Numbered from the stretch's first letter, positions 1 to 12,479 are shown. The stretch: 64,000 bases of DNA from Saxidomus purpurata (GCA_022818135.1 JAFMSR010000018.1:25346982-25410981), one strand, 5' to 3'. Notes: generated by a model from the sequence alone, not told the origin. Made by a program: numbers and translations.

Positions 1-768
1 GATAAGTACATACCAGTTCCGAGATTAGTATTGGCTGCAAAATATGGCGTGTCAGTTTTCTTCTGTATGTGAGTTTATCCATATGCAACACGGTTAACAT
101 ATAGGAACAGTCACCATTTTGACACATGACATATAAATATCCTGATAGTCATTTTTTCATCTCCCCCACTACAGTATCATATGTTAGAGGCACGCACTGG
201 GCCTAGATGGCATTGACAGTGTCTAAGATTTTCAAGTAAAGTTCCAAACTACTATTGTCCTCCAACGTCTCCACCCATTCCTGTCAACATGTTTTCCAAT
301 GTTTCTTTGTTCACTATTCCAGCATGTGTCATTTGAACCCATCGGTCATTCGCATTAAAAACCTATACTATTATTGTGATCGAATAAGATCTTTGACTCT
401 TTATTTTTTAACTGTTTTACAAATCTACCAAACTTGGACATGGTGAGAGGTTTGCTATTGGCCATTTTCAAATCTGCAGCAGGGCATTCATGGGGAAAAC
501 CGAAATTCGTAACTATTTTAAGATCATACGAAATTGAACGGAACTGAACGGAAGGCAACCCGAACTACGCGTAAACTGTGGCGAAATGTTACGAAATTTG
601 TTAGACCCCCACTACCGTAAGGTGATCTGAAGCGGTCTGTCACAAGGGCATTGTATTTAGAAAATGTGCATTTACACAAACATGTCGGGTTGATTTCTTA
701 TTCTTGCTCTTGGGGAACACGTGTTGATACTTTTCTCAGAATACGCGTTCTTTTCTGCTACACCATTT
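1..768. other. Intergenic or intronic AT-rich DNA, no gene seen
   Basis: No exon of the A or B type, no coding stretch with family-like composition and no RNA gene could be recognised here. Short open frames on both strands have no recognisable product. Confidence 0.5.
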
Positions 769-832
769 ATGAAATGGAGATACATGTATTATAATAGCTT
801 CCTTTTGCTCGTTTTTTTCATAATTTCAAAAG

Positions 833-955
833 ATGGGACGCTTGTAACTGAACAATGTACAACTACTCTTAACACATGCAGCGATGAAAATGCAGTTTGT
901 AATGGTACAATTTGTGACTGTGTAACGGGATTTACCTGGAATGGTTCAAGATGTG
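833..955 (+). CDS. Exon A1, 6-Cys module
   Basis: Phase 1-1 exon of 123 bases bounded by AAAAG acceptor and G|GTAAAT donor. It encodes six cysteines with the CNGTICDC and WNGSRCG signatures shared by the A series, including two N-glycosylation sequons (NGT, NGS). The frame is also open upstream to ATG codons at 721 region and 769, which would supply a hydrophobic leader (FLLLVFFIIS), so this may be either the first coding exon or an internal one. Confidence 0.8.
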
Positions 956-1257
956 GTAAATATTTTCCTGTCTTATAATACAGTATTACTATACTTTGAC
1001 GGCTGCGATTGATTCTTTCTCTGCAAGCCTTTTTAGTTTTAACTATCTAAATGAATTACACACAGTTGACTTTAAGTCTTTTGTTTTATCGTATGTTTGC
1101 TTTTGACAGTGTCTTATGGCATTATTACGACTGTCAGATATTTCCAGGTAACTGCTTAGACTTTTGTAAACCTTTGAAATGTACTATTTATTAGGTTCTT
1201 GGCATCTTCACATCCGTTTAGCCTGTCTTATTTTACACTTATGTTGTTGCGTTTCAG

Positions 1258-1383
1258 TTGGGCCAGATTTATGTGACCCCTGTGATCCTTCAATATCTTC
1301 CTGTGGGTCTCCGCTTGTTTGTAGCTCGGACACATATACATGTGAATGCCCGCCAGGACAAGTGCAGATTGAAGATATGTGCT
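1258..1383 (+). CDS. Exon B1, 7-Cys module
   Basis: 126-base phase 1-1 exon after a good pyrimidine tract (GTTTCAG). It completes the split Gly/Val codon of A1 (G|TT gives Val) and encodes VGPDLCDPCDPS followed by CECPPGQVQ. Seven cysteines remain after splicing, because the last TGC T|GTAAG donor turns the apparent final Cys into a Tyr codon with the next A exon. Confidence 0.82.
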
Positions 1384-1841
1384 GTAAGAAATTAAAAAAA
1401 CTTTTCCACCTAAATACAATTACATCGCTTCATTTGAAAGTCAATATTTTACTTAAGTCCATTATATGTGTGACTAACAAAGTCTAAAGTGAAACCTGCG
1501 AAGGAAGGGCATTGTTTGGGGTTTTTCGTCGTCCGTCTGTCATCCGTTCTTCTGTTTTGGGCACTAACAAAGCAACAAATGGATTGAATTTCATGAGATT
1601 TGAAATAAATATAGATCAGTATAATGCGGTCATCAGCTGATGTAAAGTACTATACTTATGGTCTGCGTATGTTATACCTTCTTACAAGAGTATGCAAATA
1701 GAGACAAAGTATAAAATTTGTAAACCGTGTAAACAAGTATACGCTTGTTATTCGTTTCATGTTATTTCTGATGTCAATTGTTCCTGCACACTATGTCTTA
1801 CAAACTGACATATGACTCTTAGTGATATTTCCATTATTATG
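1384..1841. other. Intron, start-like scrap of a Helentron-type repeat
   Basis: Around 1525-1560 is a short CGTCCGTCTGTC-rich stretch like the head of the larger tandem-repeat elements in this window, without the following array. Nothing else is recognised. Confidence 0.35.
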
Positions 1842-2129
1842 CAAACTCTGTAAAAGAAATTTTACAGATAGCATATAATATAAATTACGTTGCTTTAATA
1901 GTTAACTTAATCAAATGTGTTCATATGTACCCAAACAGGTCGGTCTAAAATCATTCTAGCAATATGAAAAATTAAAATTTATCCAAACTCTGTAAAAGAA
2001 ATTTTACAGATAGCATATAATATCAATTACGGTGAACTTTTATAGTTTTCTTAATCAAAAGTGTTCATATGTACCCAAGCAGGTCGGTTTAAAATCATTC
2101 TAGCAATATTTACAATTACAATTTATCCC
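1842..2129. repeat. Two tandem copies of a ~142 bp unit
   Basis: CAAACTCTGTAAAAGAAATT starts at 1842 and again at 1984. The two units agree along most of their length, including the TAGCATATAATAT and CAGGTCGGT segments, with small indels. It is a local intronic duplication; no coding capacity. Confidence 0.8.
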
Positions 2130-3354
2130 AAATAGAAACACGACGCGATGGATAAAAAATACAATAAAACAGTTTTCTAGCAATTTTGACAACAACAAAA
2201 GTGTCTACTTTACAACAAAAGGCACCGCTGAAGCCTTTAAATGCCTTTTCTATTAAATTAGTCTGGCCATATAATTGCTACCTAAAAAAAGAGATTCTGG
2301 GACTATGACAACATGCTAATTACAATCAAGTGTATCTACGATGTGCTAGCACTTTGAAATGTTCTTTTAATAAATTTCATAACTGAGTGTACATTCCCTT
2401 GCATTTTCCCAGTTATTTAGTAATGCATACATCTTGATTTAGCATTAAAGCTTTTAGAATCGTTTTCTCTGAAATCGTATTACATAATTGATAAACGCAT
2501 CCACATGCGTCCACTCTTCAACTGCCTTCAGTTGATATAGAATACAATAAGTAATTATTTAAGCCCTTTGAATTTCGCCTGCATCCGAAACGCAGTTGTT
2601 TTGACACTAAAGAGTTTTGTATTTTGATGTAAAAGTATTTTCAGATCCAATCAGAACCCTATATTTGACTTTCCTGTAAGCTTTATATCAACTATATAGT
2701 GTCTTTGCACAAATTCACATTTTCAATCTTTAAAGACTTACAATGATGCTAAACATGCTAAATTATTAAACATGGTAATTGTTGATCTTAACTCTGTCAT
2801 TACCCTTTTTGAATTGCCTTGATGTTAAGAATTGTATTTTTATAAACTATAAGAGCTAAATTGATGCCCCATTCATACATTTGCAATCGGCGTTGATTTT
2901 TGACCCTCTTCACATTCTTGAAGTTTTTGAAATCATCATGATTGTTTGAACAGGGTCATTTACTGATGGTATTTAAAGGCTCATTGTGTCGTATACTAAA
3001 TATTTTAATACCAATTTTTAATAAATTAGTTTAATGGCTCTATTGGAAATTTCCAAAATGCACTTTCTTTTATACCGCCGTGTAAGTCTGAACTGTATAA
3101 ATGAGGGTAGGGTATAGCATTTCACATATTTTTTGTCTGTTTTGTTCCAACAGTTAATTTCCTTTAAGTTAATGCAAATGATAATTTTAGGGCCTTTGTA
3201 ACATTGACTATCTTAAAGTATATTATACATAGGAATTGGCTTTACAAGAATGAAACAGTTTCGCTTTGCTGCCCTTCTAAAACTTAAAGGCCGCAATGGC
3301 TATATGAAAATTGCCCCAAAAGAGAAAGGAAAGAAAACCCGAAAATTTAGGAGT
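2130..3354. other. AT-rich intron, nothing recognised
   Basis: No exon, RNA gene or structured repeat could be supported in this stretch. Confidence 0.5.
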
Positions 3355-3369
3355 GAATAAAGGATTGGT

Positions 3370-4070
3370 TGTTTTCGGTGTAATATCACGATTTATTTTA
3401 TGTTTTCCAGTGAATTATAAAGTTTTCTCAGTGAAATAAAAGTGATAATACACAGTTTTGAAACAGCGGATAACCAATTTTATTTTCACTGTTTTTGCAA
3501 TCTTTAACCCGGATTTACGTCAAAAAGTATACCGAGCGTAATTAATGCTGGAAACCATGCGACGATGACGTCGTTAAAATAACGTCATTTGTGCTATGTT
3601 TTCTGATGACGTTTCCCGTGATTACCGATATGTTATAGAAACAAATTCAATAAAAGTAGAGTTTTAACCATAAAATAAACAGAAAAATTATTGGTATCTG
3701 TGTAATATCACGTTAATTTCACTCGTGAACACAGAAAGTAGTTATATTCACTCGTGGCTGCGCCACTCGTGAAAATATCACTTTTGGTGCCCACTCAGTG
3801 AAATTATTATTAGTTTTTTCCATGAGCATGCGGTTCGGATCGAAATATCCGTCACCGAGGGTAACTGTTTTGGCGGGAACGAGGCATTGCTATTTCACTG
3901 ATATATTTTAGTATTTCACTGAAAAACATAGAATAAAATAGGATTATTAGGATAATAGTGTGATCCAGAATGTCGGATTTGCTAGAGTCGTGCGTCGGAT
4001 CATACGAATGCGGAGCTCGAGTATGATCCGACCGCAATAAGAGCCAATCCAGATTTTGGATCACATTTCT
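3370..4070. repeat. Probable foldback/MITE-like repeat cluster
   Basis: GGTGTAATATCACG and TCTGTGTAATATCACG occur at about 3378 and 3699, with several CACTCGTGAA/TTCACTCGTG arms around a GGCTGCGCC centre near 3750. A second palindromic unit spans about 3959-4067, beginning GTGATCCAGAAT and ending ATTTTGGATCAC. Both look like small non-autonomous DNA elements; borders are approximate. Confidence 0.45.
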
Positions 4071-4538
4071 TTGCTTATAACCCTCATTATATACCTATAG
4101 ACACTTGTTTGCCAGTCAAAAGGAACTAAAATGGCATTTTAAGTATACAATTTATTGAGACCAACATATTGCTAGTTAATTATGGAAAAATAATGATTGG
4201 TCGATGACTTTACTTTTTGCAATATTTATCTTCTTTATACACTTTCAAAGCGAGGTGTTAAATGCAGACTTAGCTACAATTCGGGTATCTTAAACTTTTG
4301 TGTATGTGGTGTGTTTTTCAGAATAGGTATCAATTTCCATCTTTTCTAATGTAATATGTCATACCTTATGATGAAAACCTAGGGAAAGTGGTATTTTTGC
4401 CATCACCTGAATAAATATTATGTTCCTTTTCATTACCCCACCCACTTTACAAAAACACATTTTTTCGTTTTCGATAAATGATTGTTTTCATGATAAAGGA
4501 ATAACAAACCTTTTTAGATAGGTTGCCTACAATATGAT

Positions 4539-4956
4539 TAAAGTGACATTATGCACATTTTTTAAAAGTAAAATTCCAGCTGAAATAGGTGTGTGTGGAA
4601 AGGATAGAGGAAATAATAACTTTTAACCCAATGCAACAAACTTTTCCTGCTACCAGTACGAAATAATAACTTTCCAAATATTACTTTTCCTATTTTGACT
4701 GGGAGAGTCAATTTAAGAAATAAACAAATGCATGCGGAGTTGCTTCCCTTCCACTGCTGAACAACACAAATAACACAAGGGAGATCACTGCCAAGGAAGG
4801 AATTATTATTTCATTAGTTCATTTTTTTAATTTCTAAAGCACCAACTTCAAATATTAATGCGGCATTATCATTAGTTTATAAAACTTTTATAAACTTTTA
4901 TAAAACTGTCACCAAAAATATATAATGTGCAGTGAGATGAGCATAATGTCACTTTA
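4539..4956. mobile_element. MITE-like element with 16 bp terminal inverted repeats
   Basis: TAAAGTGACATTATGC at 4539 is matched in reverse complement by GCATAATGTCACTTTA ending at 4956. The 418 bp between them has no coding frame. This is the expected layout of a non-autonomous DNA transposon in an intron. Confidence 0.65.
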
Positions 4957-5499
4957 AGGCCTTTGTTTTAGAACGCCGAAATGAATAATGAGGGTTGATG
5001 TGAATATTAGAAATAAATTCAATAAAAACTGACAAGCAATTTGTTTTTGTTTGTTTTAGATTTAGACAAGCTTTGAAATATGACGACATATGTCTGTTAC
5101 AAAGAAATGTAACAGAAACTTGTTATTACATGTACTGTGTTTTTATATCTTGACAATTCTCCCTGTAGTAAAGTTTGTATTAAGTGAATATTTTAAACGG
5201 TTGTTAAGAAATGACTATTTTTGTATCCCTACCCCCATTTTGGCATGCATAAAGCAAAATGTGTCAACTTAGTCACGAAATGTGAGGTCAAAAAATTTTT
5301 CTCAAAAATGTTCAATTTTATTTGCACTAGAATATTCCTATTGTGCCTAAGTTCATTAACTGCATAATTATATATTTTCCAGTTAAAGTATGGACTTTTT
5401 TCTGTCAGGCCGTATTTTATGGTTGAATAAAGTTTATAATTTTGACAAAATATTTATAATTATTTTCATAATAAATTAATATTGTTTACATATATGAAG
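4957..5499. other. Intron end before exon A2, nothing recognised
   Basis: AT-rich sequence leading to the exon A2 acceptor; no further feature supported. Confidence 0.5.
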
Positions 5500-5622
5500 A
5501 TGGGACACATGTTACAGAACGCTGTTCAAGCAGTATAGATACGTGTATTGATGATAATGCTGGATGCAATGGAACTACATGTGATTGTAATCCAGGATAT
5601 ATTTGGAATGGTTCCGTGTGTG
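5500..5622 (+). CDS. Exon A2, 6-Cys module
   Basis: 123-base phase 1-1 exon after ATATGAAG, ending TGTG|GTATG. Encodes six cysteines with CNGTTCDC and WNGSVCG; two sequons. The B1-A2 junction codon becomes T|AT (Tyr). Confidence 0.82.
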
Positions 5623-6116
5623 GTATGTTGGACTTCTGTGTTTTGCAGGCCAATCATTATTTAATGAACTTTAAATAAATCATATTATAATCACATCTTT
5701 ATGTGGATGAACATCTTTATGTGGATGAACTCCTGTAGAAGTAATAAAAGACGATTTGTCAACTGAATGATAACTTCAAGTAATGCCATTTTAATTGAGT
5801 TGTAGTCAATACACCCTTGTTCTGATGAATATTTAAAACGCACTTACCCATTTTTCAGTTTTGACAATAAAAATGCAGACTAAAACACTAAAATTTTAGC
5901 TGAATAGCAAACAGATCATAAGCAAGCTCCAGTGATATCTAAGATGATCATGATCTGCACTTGTCGCAAAAGCAAAATAAGTTGTTACCATTATGGTACC
6001 AGTTTGTGAACAAAATACTATAAATTGAACTTATTGATCGAAATAATTTGTTGAGTAGACTGAACACAATCTTACTGAGTGGTTACTCGAATGTAACTTT
6101 ACATGTATCTTTACAG
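5623..6116. other. Intron A2-B2 with a 19 bp direct duplication
   Basis: ATCTTTATGTGGATGAAC is repeated back to back at about 5696-5731. No other feature is seen. Confidence 0.6.
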
Positions 6117-6242
6117 TGGGAGCGGATATCTGTGACCCGTGTGATCCATCATTACCTTCATGCAGCTCTTCACTGATATGCAATCCAACTACTTACAGTT
6201 GTGAATGTCCTACAAATCAAGTACAAGTTGGAGATAAATGCT
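6117..6242 (+). CDS. Exon B2, 7-Cys module
   Basis: 126-base phase 1-1 exon after CTTTACAG, ending TGCT|GTAAAT. Encodes VGADICDPCDPS and CECPTNQVQVGDKC; seven cysteines, including the extra CDPC cysteine of the B1-B4 subset. Confidence 0.82.
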
Positions 6243-7564
6243 GTAAATATGAAAGATTGTTCATGCAAATATTATGTATTACAAATATGTATTAGGAAAT
6301 AAATTATTTTCAGCGTAACTTCTGAACTACATATTCGTTTATCGTCTTATAAAGAAACTAGATTTATCGGATTAACAAGTGCTCGGACATATAGCTTCAG
6401 TTGGCTCCGAGTGTAAATAACCCAATTTGACTTGATTTGTGTTAGAAAAAAATGTTCAATTGCGTTAGCATCTGTCACTGTATGTTACTTCTGTCCTAAT
6501 TTGATAGCACATGTAGTTGTTTTAAGGACAGTTAGTGAACAGTTCAACATGTAGTTATCTTATTACATTTTTGTACTATTAAATACTTGTTTTTTCACTA
6601 ACCTTTTCACTAAGAGTCCTACTGCTCGGTGCATTTTATCCGTATAATACATAAAACATTCCAAGAAATGCATGTCGACTGCAGTCGACTGAAATAAGAT
6701 GTTGAAAAAATCATTATAACGATTCTTGTGTTTTATTTCCTGTCGTTATCCTCTATTTATTGTTTCTAGTATTTTATGAATTTTTAAAAATCAGAATGTC
6801 GAGTGACAGAACTAGTTCTGAACGATTCTTTTTTTGGAATAAGCAAAGCTCTTCACCAAGGAGATAATCAAAAAGGCTAAAACCGTTTTTAAAGATTACA
6901 ATACTAGTCATAAAACATTTGAAGGAAATAATGAAATTTTCACCCAATTTCGTTTCCAAATGCAACGGACAAGCTCCTGGACGCTAAGTTTATAATCAAG
7001 TGGCAAAAGCAATTCTCTTTGAAATCCGGAATTAATTCCGATATATAAACATGCTTATCAAACGCTTAAGAAATGTTTCTTTGACTCAATTACCACCTCT
7101 TAACTACCAAATCGCACCCGTCTCCCGGAATTGGAGGAATTAATTCCGAGAATTGAAAAAGCTTAATCGAACGAATCAGCAGTTCTTCTATGAATCAATG
7201 CCCAATTGAGAACTGCCAAACGCACCCGTCTATAACGTTTCTTTAAAATGTATGTAATAGTCGTGGTAAATACAATGTTAAAGAGGATTAATTAACAAAT
7301 ACCGTACAGATGTATAGTGTATGCTTCTAATACTTTTCGTTACTATCGCTTCAAGTCAATCTCAATGAGGTATGCAATGGTGTGTTTGGTTATAGAATAC
7401 TTGTCTCGTCTTCGCCTACAGTAAAGTACTTTAGAAAACAGACATGCATTTTACTGAAAAACTAAATGTTCAATAATTCCATTTCGTAATCCTCAATAAG
7501 TTAATTTGAACCATTTGTTTTCTTTTGTGTATTCTTGTTTATTATCAACATATTTTTTTTAAAG
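6243..7564. other. Intron B2-A3, nothing recognised
   Basis: AT-rich. A near-repeat of GGAATTAATTCCGA occurs near 7027 and 7135, each in a similar 100 bp context, suggesting an old local duplication. No gene seen. Confidence 0.45.
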
Positions 7565-7687
7565 ATGGCACGCGTGTAACTGAGCCATGTACAACAACTG
7601 TGGATTCATGTACTGACTATTATGCAGAGTGTAATGGAACAATTTGTGACTGTATAGCAGGCTTTTCCTGGAACGGGTCGCGCTGCG
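7565..7687 (+). CDS. Exon A3, 6-Cys module
   Basis: 123-base phase 1-1 exon after a run of T and TTAAAG, ending TGCG|GTAATA. Encodes CNGTICDC and WNGSRCG; closest to A1 in sequence. Two sequons. Confidence 0.82.
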
Positions 7688-7828
7688 GTAATATTATGCT
7701 CTTATTTTCTTTTTACGTACAGGTAGTGTCTATCGTGTCATACAAATCGTTAAATTGCATGCCAACTGATTAAACAATATCATAAGATATATAGGAATCC
7801 ATTCTTGAAAACAATCGTATGCCAGTGC

Positions 7829-8456
7829 TATCTCTACAAATGCAATATAAATGATACATCCGGGGCCTATCTCTACATATTCAATGCTAATGATACATCC
7901 GGGGCCCATCTCTACATATTCAATGCTAATGACACATTCGGGGCCTATCTCTATATATCCAATGCTAATGATACATCCGGGGCCTATCTCTATATATCCA
8001 ATGCTAATGATACATCCAGGGCCCATCTCTACATATGCAATACTTGTGATACAGCAAGGGCCCATCTCTACATATTCAATGCTAATGGTACATACGGGGC
8101 CCATCTCTACATATCCAATGCTTATGATACGTCCGGGGCCTATCTCTACATATTCAATGATTACGATACATCCGGGGCCTATCTCTACATATGCAATGCT
8201 TATGATACATCCGGGGCCTATCTCTAAATATTCAATGCTAATGATACATCAAGGGCTTATGTATACATACTCAATGCTAATGATACATCCGGGGCCTATC
8301 TCTACATATGCAATGCTAACGATACATCCGGGCTTATCTCTACAAGTGCAATGCTAATGAAACATCCGGGGCCCATCTCTATATACGCAATGCTAATAAT
8401 ACATCCGGGGCCTATCTCTACATATGCAATGCTAATAATACATCAAGGGCCTATCA
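7829..8456. repeat. 39 bp minisatellite, about 16 copies
   Basis: The unit GATACATCCGGGGCCTATCT plus CTACATATTCAATGCTAAT recurs about every 39 bases. Because 39 is divisible by 3 and the unit has no stop in several frames, long open frames appear on both strands (13-residue periods such as MIHPGPISTYSML on +). No start context or splice signal supports translation; it is treated as intronic tandem repeat. Confidence 0.9.
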
Positions 8457-8482
8457 GTCACCAATTTGAAGAAAGAAACCAG

Positions 8483-8748
8483 GCCCCGTGCTTATAAAAG
8501 TTTTTTGAGCACAATCTCATGCTCAGCACCAAATCATGCTCAAGTAATATGAAGCCATGTCAAGTTATATTTCTTTACAAAGTAGGGTTTAATACAAAGA
8601 TACATAAGCCCAAGAAAGACCTACTGATTATTGTTACGGAACACGACCTAGTTAAAAGATATAACTTGACATGACTTCAAATTACTTGAGCATGATTACG
8701 TGCTGAGCCTGAAATTGTGCTCAAGAAACTTTTAAAAGCACGGGTCTA
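8483..8748. mobile_element. Foldback (MITE-like) element, ~100 bp arms
   Basis: The left arm starts CCCCGTGCTTATAAAAG and the right arm ends CTTTTAAAAGCACGGG. Further matched segments inside (TTGAGCACAAT / ATTGTGCTCAA and CATGTCAAGTTATAT / ATATAACTTGACATG) make arms of about 100 bases around a ~60 base centre. No protein is encoded. Confidence 0.75.
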
Positions 8749-8877
8749 ATAAAAATCATTTAAGAATTTGTGTTTATAGATACGCAAGTTAGTTTTTAAA
8801 GATAAAAGCTCAATAAATATATGTAACAAAACATCACTGAACATAGTAATAATAGATAAACCATTGCTTCATTACAG

Positions 8878-9003
8878 TTGGACCTGATCTCTGCGACCCA
8901 TGTGATCCTTCGATAAATTCATGCGACTCCAATCTCGTTTGCAGTCCAGTCACATACAGATGCGAATGTCCACCTGGTCAAGTTCAAATTGGAGATGCCT
9001 GTT
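8878..9003 (+). CDS. Exon B3, 7-Cys module
   Basis: 126-base phase 1-1 exon after CATTACAG, ending TGTT|GTAAT. Encodes VGPDLCDPCDPS and CECPPGQVQIGDAC; seven cysteines. Confidence 0.82.
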
Positions 9004-10142
9004 GTAATTATACAATTTTTTATCGTCATATAAATAACATGTTGCAAAGTCAAGTAGAAATAAAGATAGGCTATTTTAAACAGAGAAAATGTAAAATAAT
9101 TGTAGTTTAAGACATTTTAAGATGCTTGAACGAATCTTAAAATAAGTTAGCTGAAATCATCAGAAAATCGAAATTACCAGTTTTAATGATGGAAAGTGTA
9201 TACTTTACGACCAACTTCAAGACCTGTATGTGCAGAAAATTAACACAAACAAGTTTATCTATAACAGCAGAATTGTATGGAATATAATTCCTTTAAAGAT
9301 AAGAAATATTTAAAATATCAAATCTTTCAAATATTATTACATATTGTTTTTACTCCAGTCCGAATACTGTTAATACTGACACCATATTGTTAATACATTT
9401 TTTTAATCGTGCTTGTGTTTAATATTATGAGTGTTTGTCTTTTATTGATGATGTTTGAAAGAAAATTTGTACATTTTAATTACAGTAAATTTTCAGTTCA
9501 TTTCATTCCATTTTGTATAGAAAAATAAAATTACATACCTGTGAAACAAAATCTTAAAAAAGACCATTCTATTCTTTCTTTATTTTTATATGAAATATAT
9601 TACTAAAATGAAGAATGATTGTTTTATAAGATCCCGTTTTTTATTCTAAAATAAGTGTAATAGTTTTTGAACAGATTGAGGATAAACTGCAAAATTTTCA
9701 CTTTAAATTGTCACATTTTGGGCGTTTTACTATACATGTATATTATATAGTAAAACGACGGGTAGAGTTTTTTACTTAAAAAAGACCAAACAAATTAAGT
9801 CTCCGAAAAATAAAAAAAAATATTCATTAAAAGGGGAAATATTATATTTTATCATCCCGTTTGTGATTCTAAAATAACTTTATTAGTTAAAATGTTATTG
9901 CGAGTTAATGACAGCGCTCCTATATAAACCTATACAGTAAATTTATGGAGTGTATTGGCCCTGGCTGTGACACTTTTTCTGCCACCGGCAATGATATCTT
10001 TTACAGAGCATAATCTTGTCCGTAGCATAACTCCAAAGTACTGAAGGGAATAACTTTATACAGTAATAAAGCACAATTATAAGATATACATGCCAAAAAC
10101 CATATTTCTACCTTGCCTAATTATCCTCCACCTAATATTTTA
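9004..10142. other. AT-rich intron, nothing firm
   Basis: Only a short palindrome stands out near 9726-9757 (GTTTTACTATA...TATAGTAAAAC). No exon or RNA gene is seen. Confidence 0.5.
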
Positions 10143-10447
10143 TTAGATAAGAACCTTTATCATATCCATTCCTCTTACCTCAAATTTCTTGGTCATAGAA
10201 AGAGCACTTGGTCGGTGGAAGAGGGGATGGCCATATCTTACATGGCTCCTGTTACAATTATTATCATACTGACTTGACTTCAATGAAAGTTCATAGACTG
10301 CTTCATTATCAGGAGGCGATGCGCATACTTTTAGCTTGTTCTGTTTCAAGATTTTTCAAAGATTTATTACCCTTTGATTTCTTTTTCGGCGCAGCTGTAT
10401 TAAGCTCGCTTTTGACTGGACGTTTGGAACTCTTCAACCGCCAATGA
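10143..10447 (-). pseudogene. Possible coding relic, unrecognised
   Basis: On the - strand two successive open frames adjoin near 10330-10340: an upstream Lys/Ser-rich stretch (starting near 10447, e.g. AAPKKKSKGNKSLKNLE) and a downstream frame with ASPPDNEAVYELSLKSS. They would be one protein after a frame change, and the second ends at a strong donor-like GAG|GTAAGA. The composition is more protein-like than nearby random frames. The family is not recognised; it may be a captured exon fragment or chance. Confidence 0.25.
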
Positions 10448-10599
10448 AATGAGAAGTAGAATGTATTACATTTTTAGAGAGAAATTTACGCTGTAAGGCA
10501 CCTTCTAATTGGATGAGTCTTTCTAGAATGGATTAATAATTTAAGTATGTAAATAATTCATATCTATCAACATAATATGTTGTTACTTCCAACTTAAAG

Positions 10600-10860
10600 T
10601 GTTACGTGGTTGTGTCAGGAAGACGTGTCATTATGACCACTAATCATGTGATCTTGTATATACATTGTGTGATTATGTCAAAAAGCAATGTTGATTTGTC
10701 TGTGTGTGGTGTTGACTTGTCCACTATTCGTCTTATTATGTGAAACAAACGTGTCAGTATGTTTAATTGCGTATTATCATGTCCACTTATCATGTGATCT
10801 TGTCTATACAACGTGTGATTATGTCAAATGGCCGTGTTGATTTGTCAGTCTATACGTAGC
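10600..10860. repeat. Degenerate duplication of a ~180 bp unit
   Basis: ATCATGTGATCTTGT followed by GTGTGATTATGTCAAA occurs at about 10643 and again at 10788 with similar flanks (GTTGATTTGTC). It looks like an old tandem duplication. The - strand frame at 10819-11148 (109 codons) overlaps it and has no recognisable product. Confidence 0.5.
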
Positions 10861-12251
10861 ATCGGTTGCTAAGCAACACTTGTGTCGGACATGTTTAAAA
10901 TGCGGTTCACATAACGGTGTTATTGCGGTCCTATAACGTAAAGCGCAGCCCAGTGGAAATGTTTTAATTTTTGTTAATAGAAATGCTCCGTTGATATACG
11001 TACTCATATATTTCATAACCAGAGCCGTTGTTGCGTACCCTAAAATGTTCGAACCATTTAGTGTGGGGTAAATGACGGGGTACGCCACGTGTATATTACC
11101 GACTTGAATTTCCTGGAAGGTTAATAATACATTTAATCGAATTTTCAAAATTGAATTCGGAATGAAAAAATACCATACAAAAACAGGAACAATCTTGTTA
11201 TTTTATATGCCAAATTTTAGAACAAGAAATCATTGAATGTCTATTAAAAAGCGGGACATTGAACGGTTTCCCTAATGAATTAAAGAACATGTAACTATAG
11301 CCATAAATAAAAGGGTATTGGCAAGCCCATCAGGGAAGAAACTTCAACGTCGGCCATGGACATGCGATTTTTAGATCGTCGAATTCGCGGAAAATGCAAT
11401 GTCGGTTCGTCGGATGTCAAGAAAATAGTTGAATATGGCGGTAAATTTAAGAAAAACGTATGAAAAATTTTAGAACATGATAGTACCAAAATAACAACTA
11501 AAATTATTATCGGAAATAATAAAAAACGTTTCGGGTTCTACTGGTCAAAAATTGATTTTTCATTATTTTTGAAAGGCTCATTTTCATTTCTTTCTGCAAA
11601 GTATTGCTGTAATTCGGTAAAAATCATTTCTTGCATATATTAATTATATCTTAAGCCTCATCCCTCTTACTGCATTAATTCTGCCTTTGTCGTTAGTGCA
11701 AATCATGATCAGCTTCTACATCCGTGCAATCTGAATATCATATTTACTGTTCGCTTTTCCGTTAATAAATTATAACTGATCCGAATTGAAAGACTGGCAA
11801 GTCCATTTTAGAAACTTAGCAGGGTAAGGACATAATGAGCATTTTTATGTCATTTGCCTTTTCCAGGATAAAATTAGGCTTTGATTTTAAAAATCACAAT
11901 TACAGCAATCATGTTTCAATATTTATTAAAAATTGGAACGAACCTGCCATTTTCATTATAATTGTCTTTGAATTGAATTTTGCAAACCTGGGGAAGCCAT
12001 TAAGAAATGGAAAATCAAAAGCACCAATATTATGTAAATGCTTACCATGAATGTCTTTGAATGGGCGTAAATTTTGTGGATTTTTGATAAAATACAAATT
12101 CATCTGGACATGAATTTGTTAATTTCGGTATGTAAATGGTAACGGTGATTTCTTTGGGTTCTTGAAATCGCAGATCACCAATGAAATACATGACAATTAA
12201 TGTACATCGAGCATTGTTGGTTTCACAATACATGTATATTATAATTTTAAG
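10861..12251. other. Intron before exon A4, nothing recognised
   Basis: No exon, repeat or RNA gene could be supported. Confidence 0.45.
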
Positions 12252-12374
12252 ATGGAACACGAGTGACACAGGCTTGTACAACCGTTCTAAATACTTGTAT
12301 TGACCACAATGCGGTGTGTAATGACACAGTATGCGACTGTAGATCAGGATTCGGATGGAACGGATCAGTTTGTG
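12252..12374 (+). CDS. Exon A4, 6-Cys module
   Basis: 123-base phase 1-1 exon after ATTTTAAG, ending TGTG|GTAGCT. Encodes six cysteines with CNDTVCDC and WNGSVCG; the first sequon is NDT rather than NGT. Confidence 0.82.
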
Positions 12375-12479
12375 GTAGCTATTCTGGTTCATTTATTCAG
12401 TGACAGAGCTGTGCGCATCATATATTTTGTTTTCATTACAGACACAATTCCATGCTTGTTTATGTAATACTTGTAACGA

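Noticed and set aside
7730..8357. Long open frames on both strands over 7.7-8.4 kb
   Set aside because: They are translations of the 39 bp minisatellite, whose unit is a multiple of three; no start, splice or family support.
10819..11148. 109-codon frame on the - strand as a gene
   Set aside because: No recognisable domain, composition like surrounding intron, no promoter or splice support.
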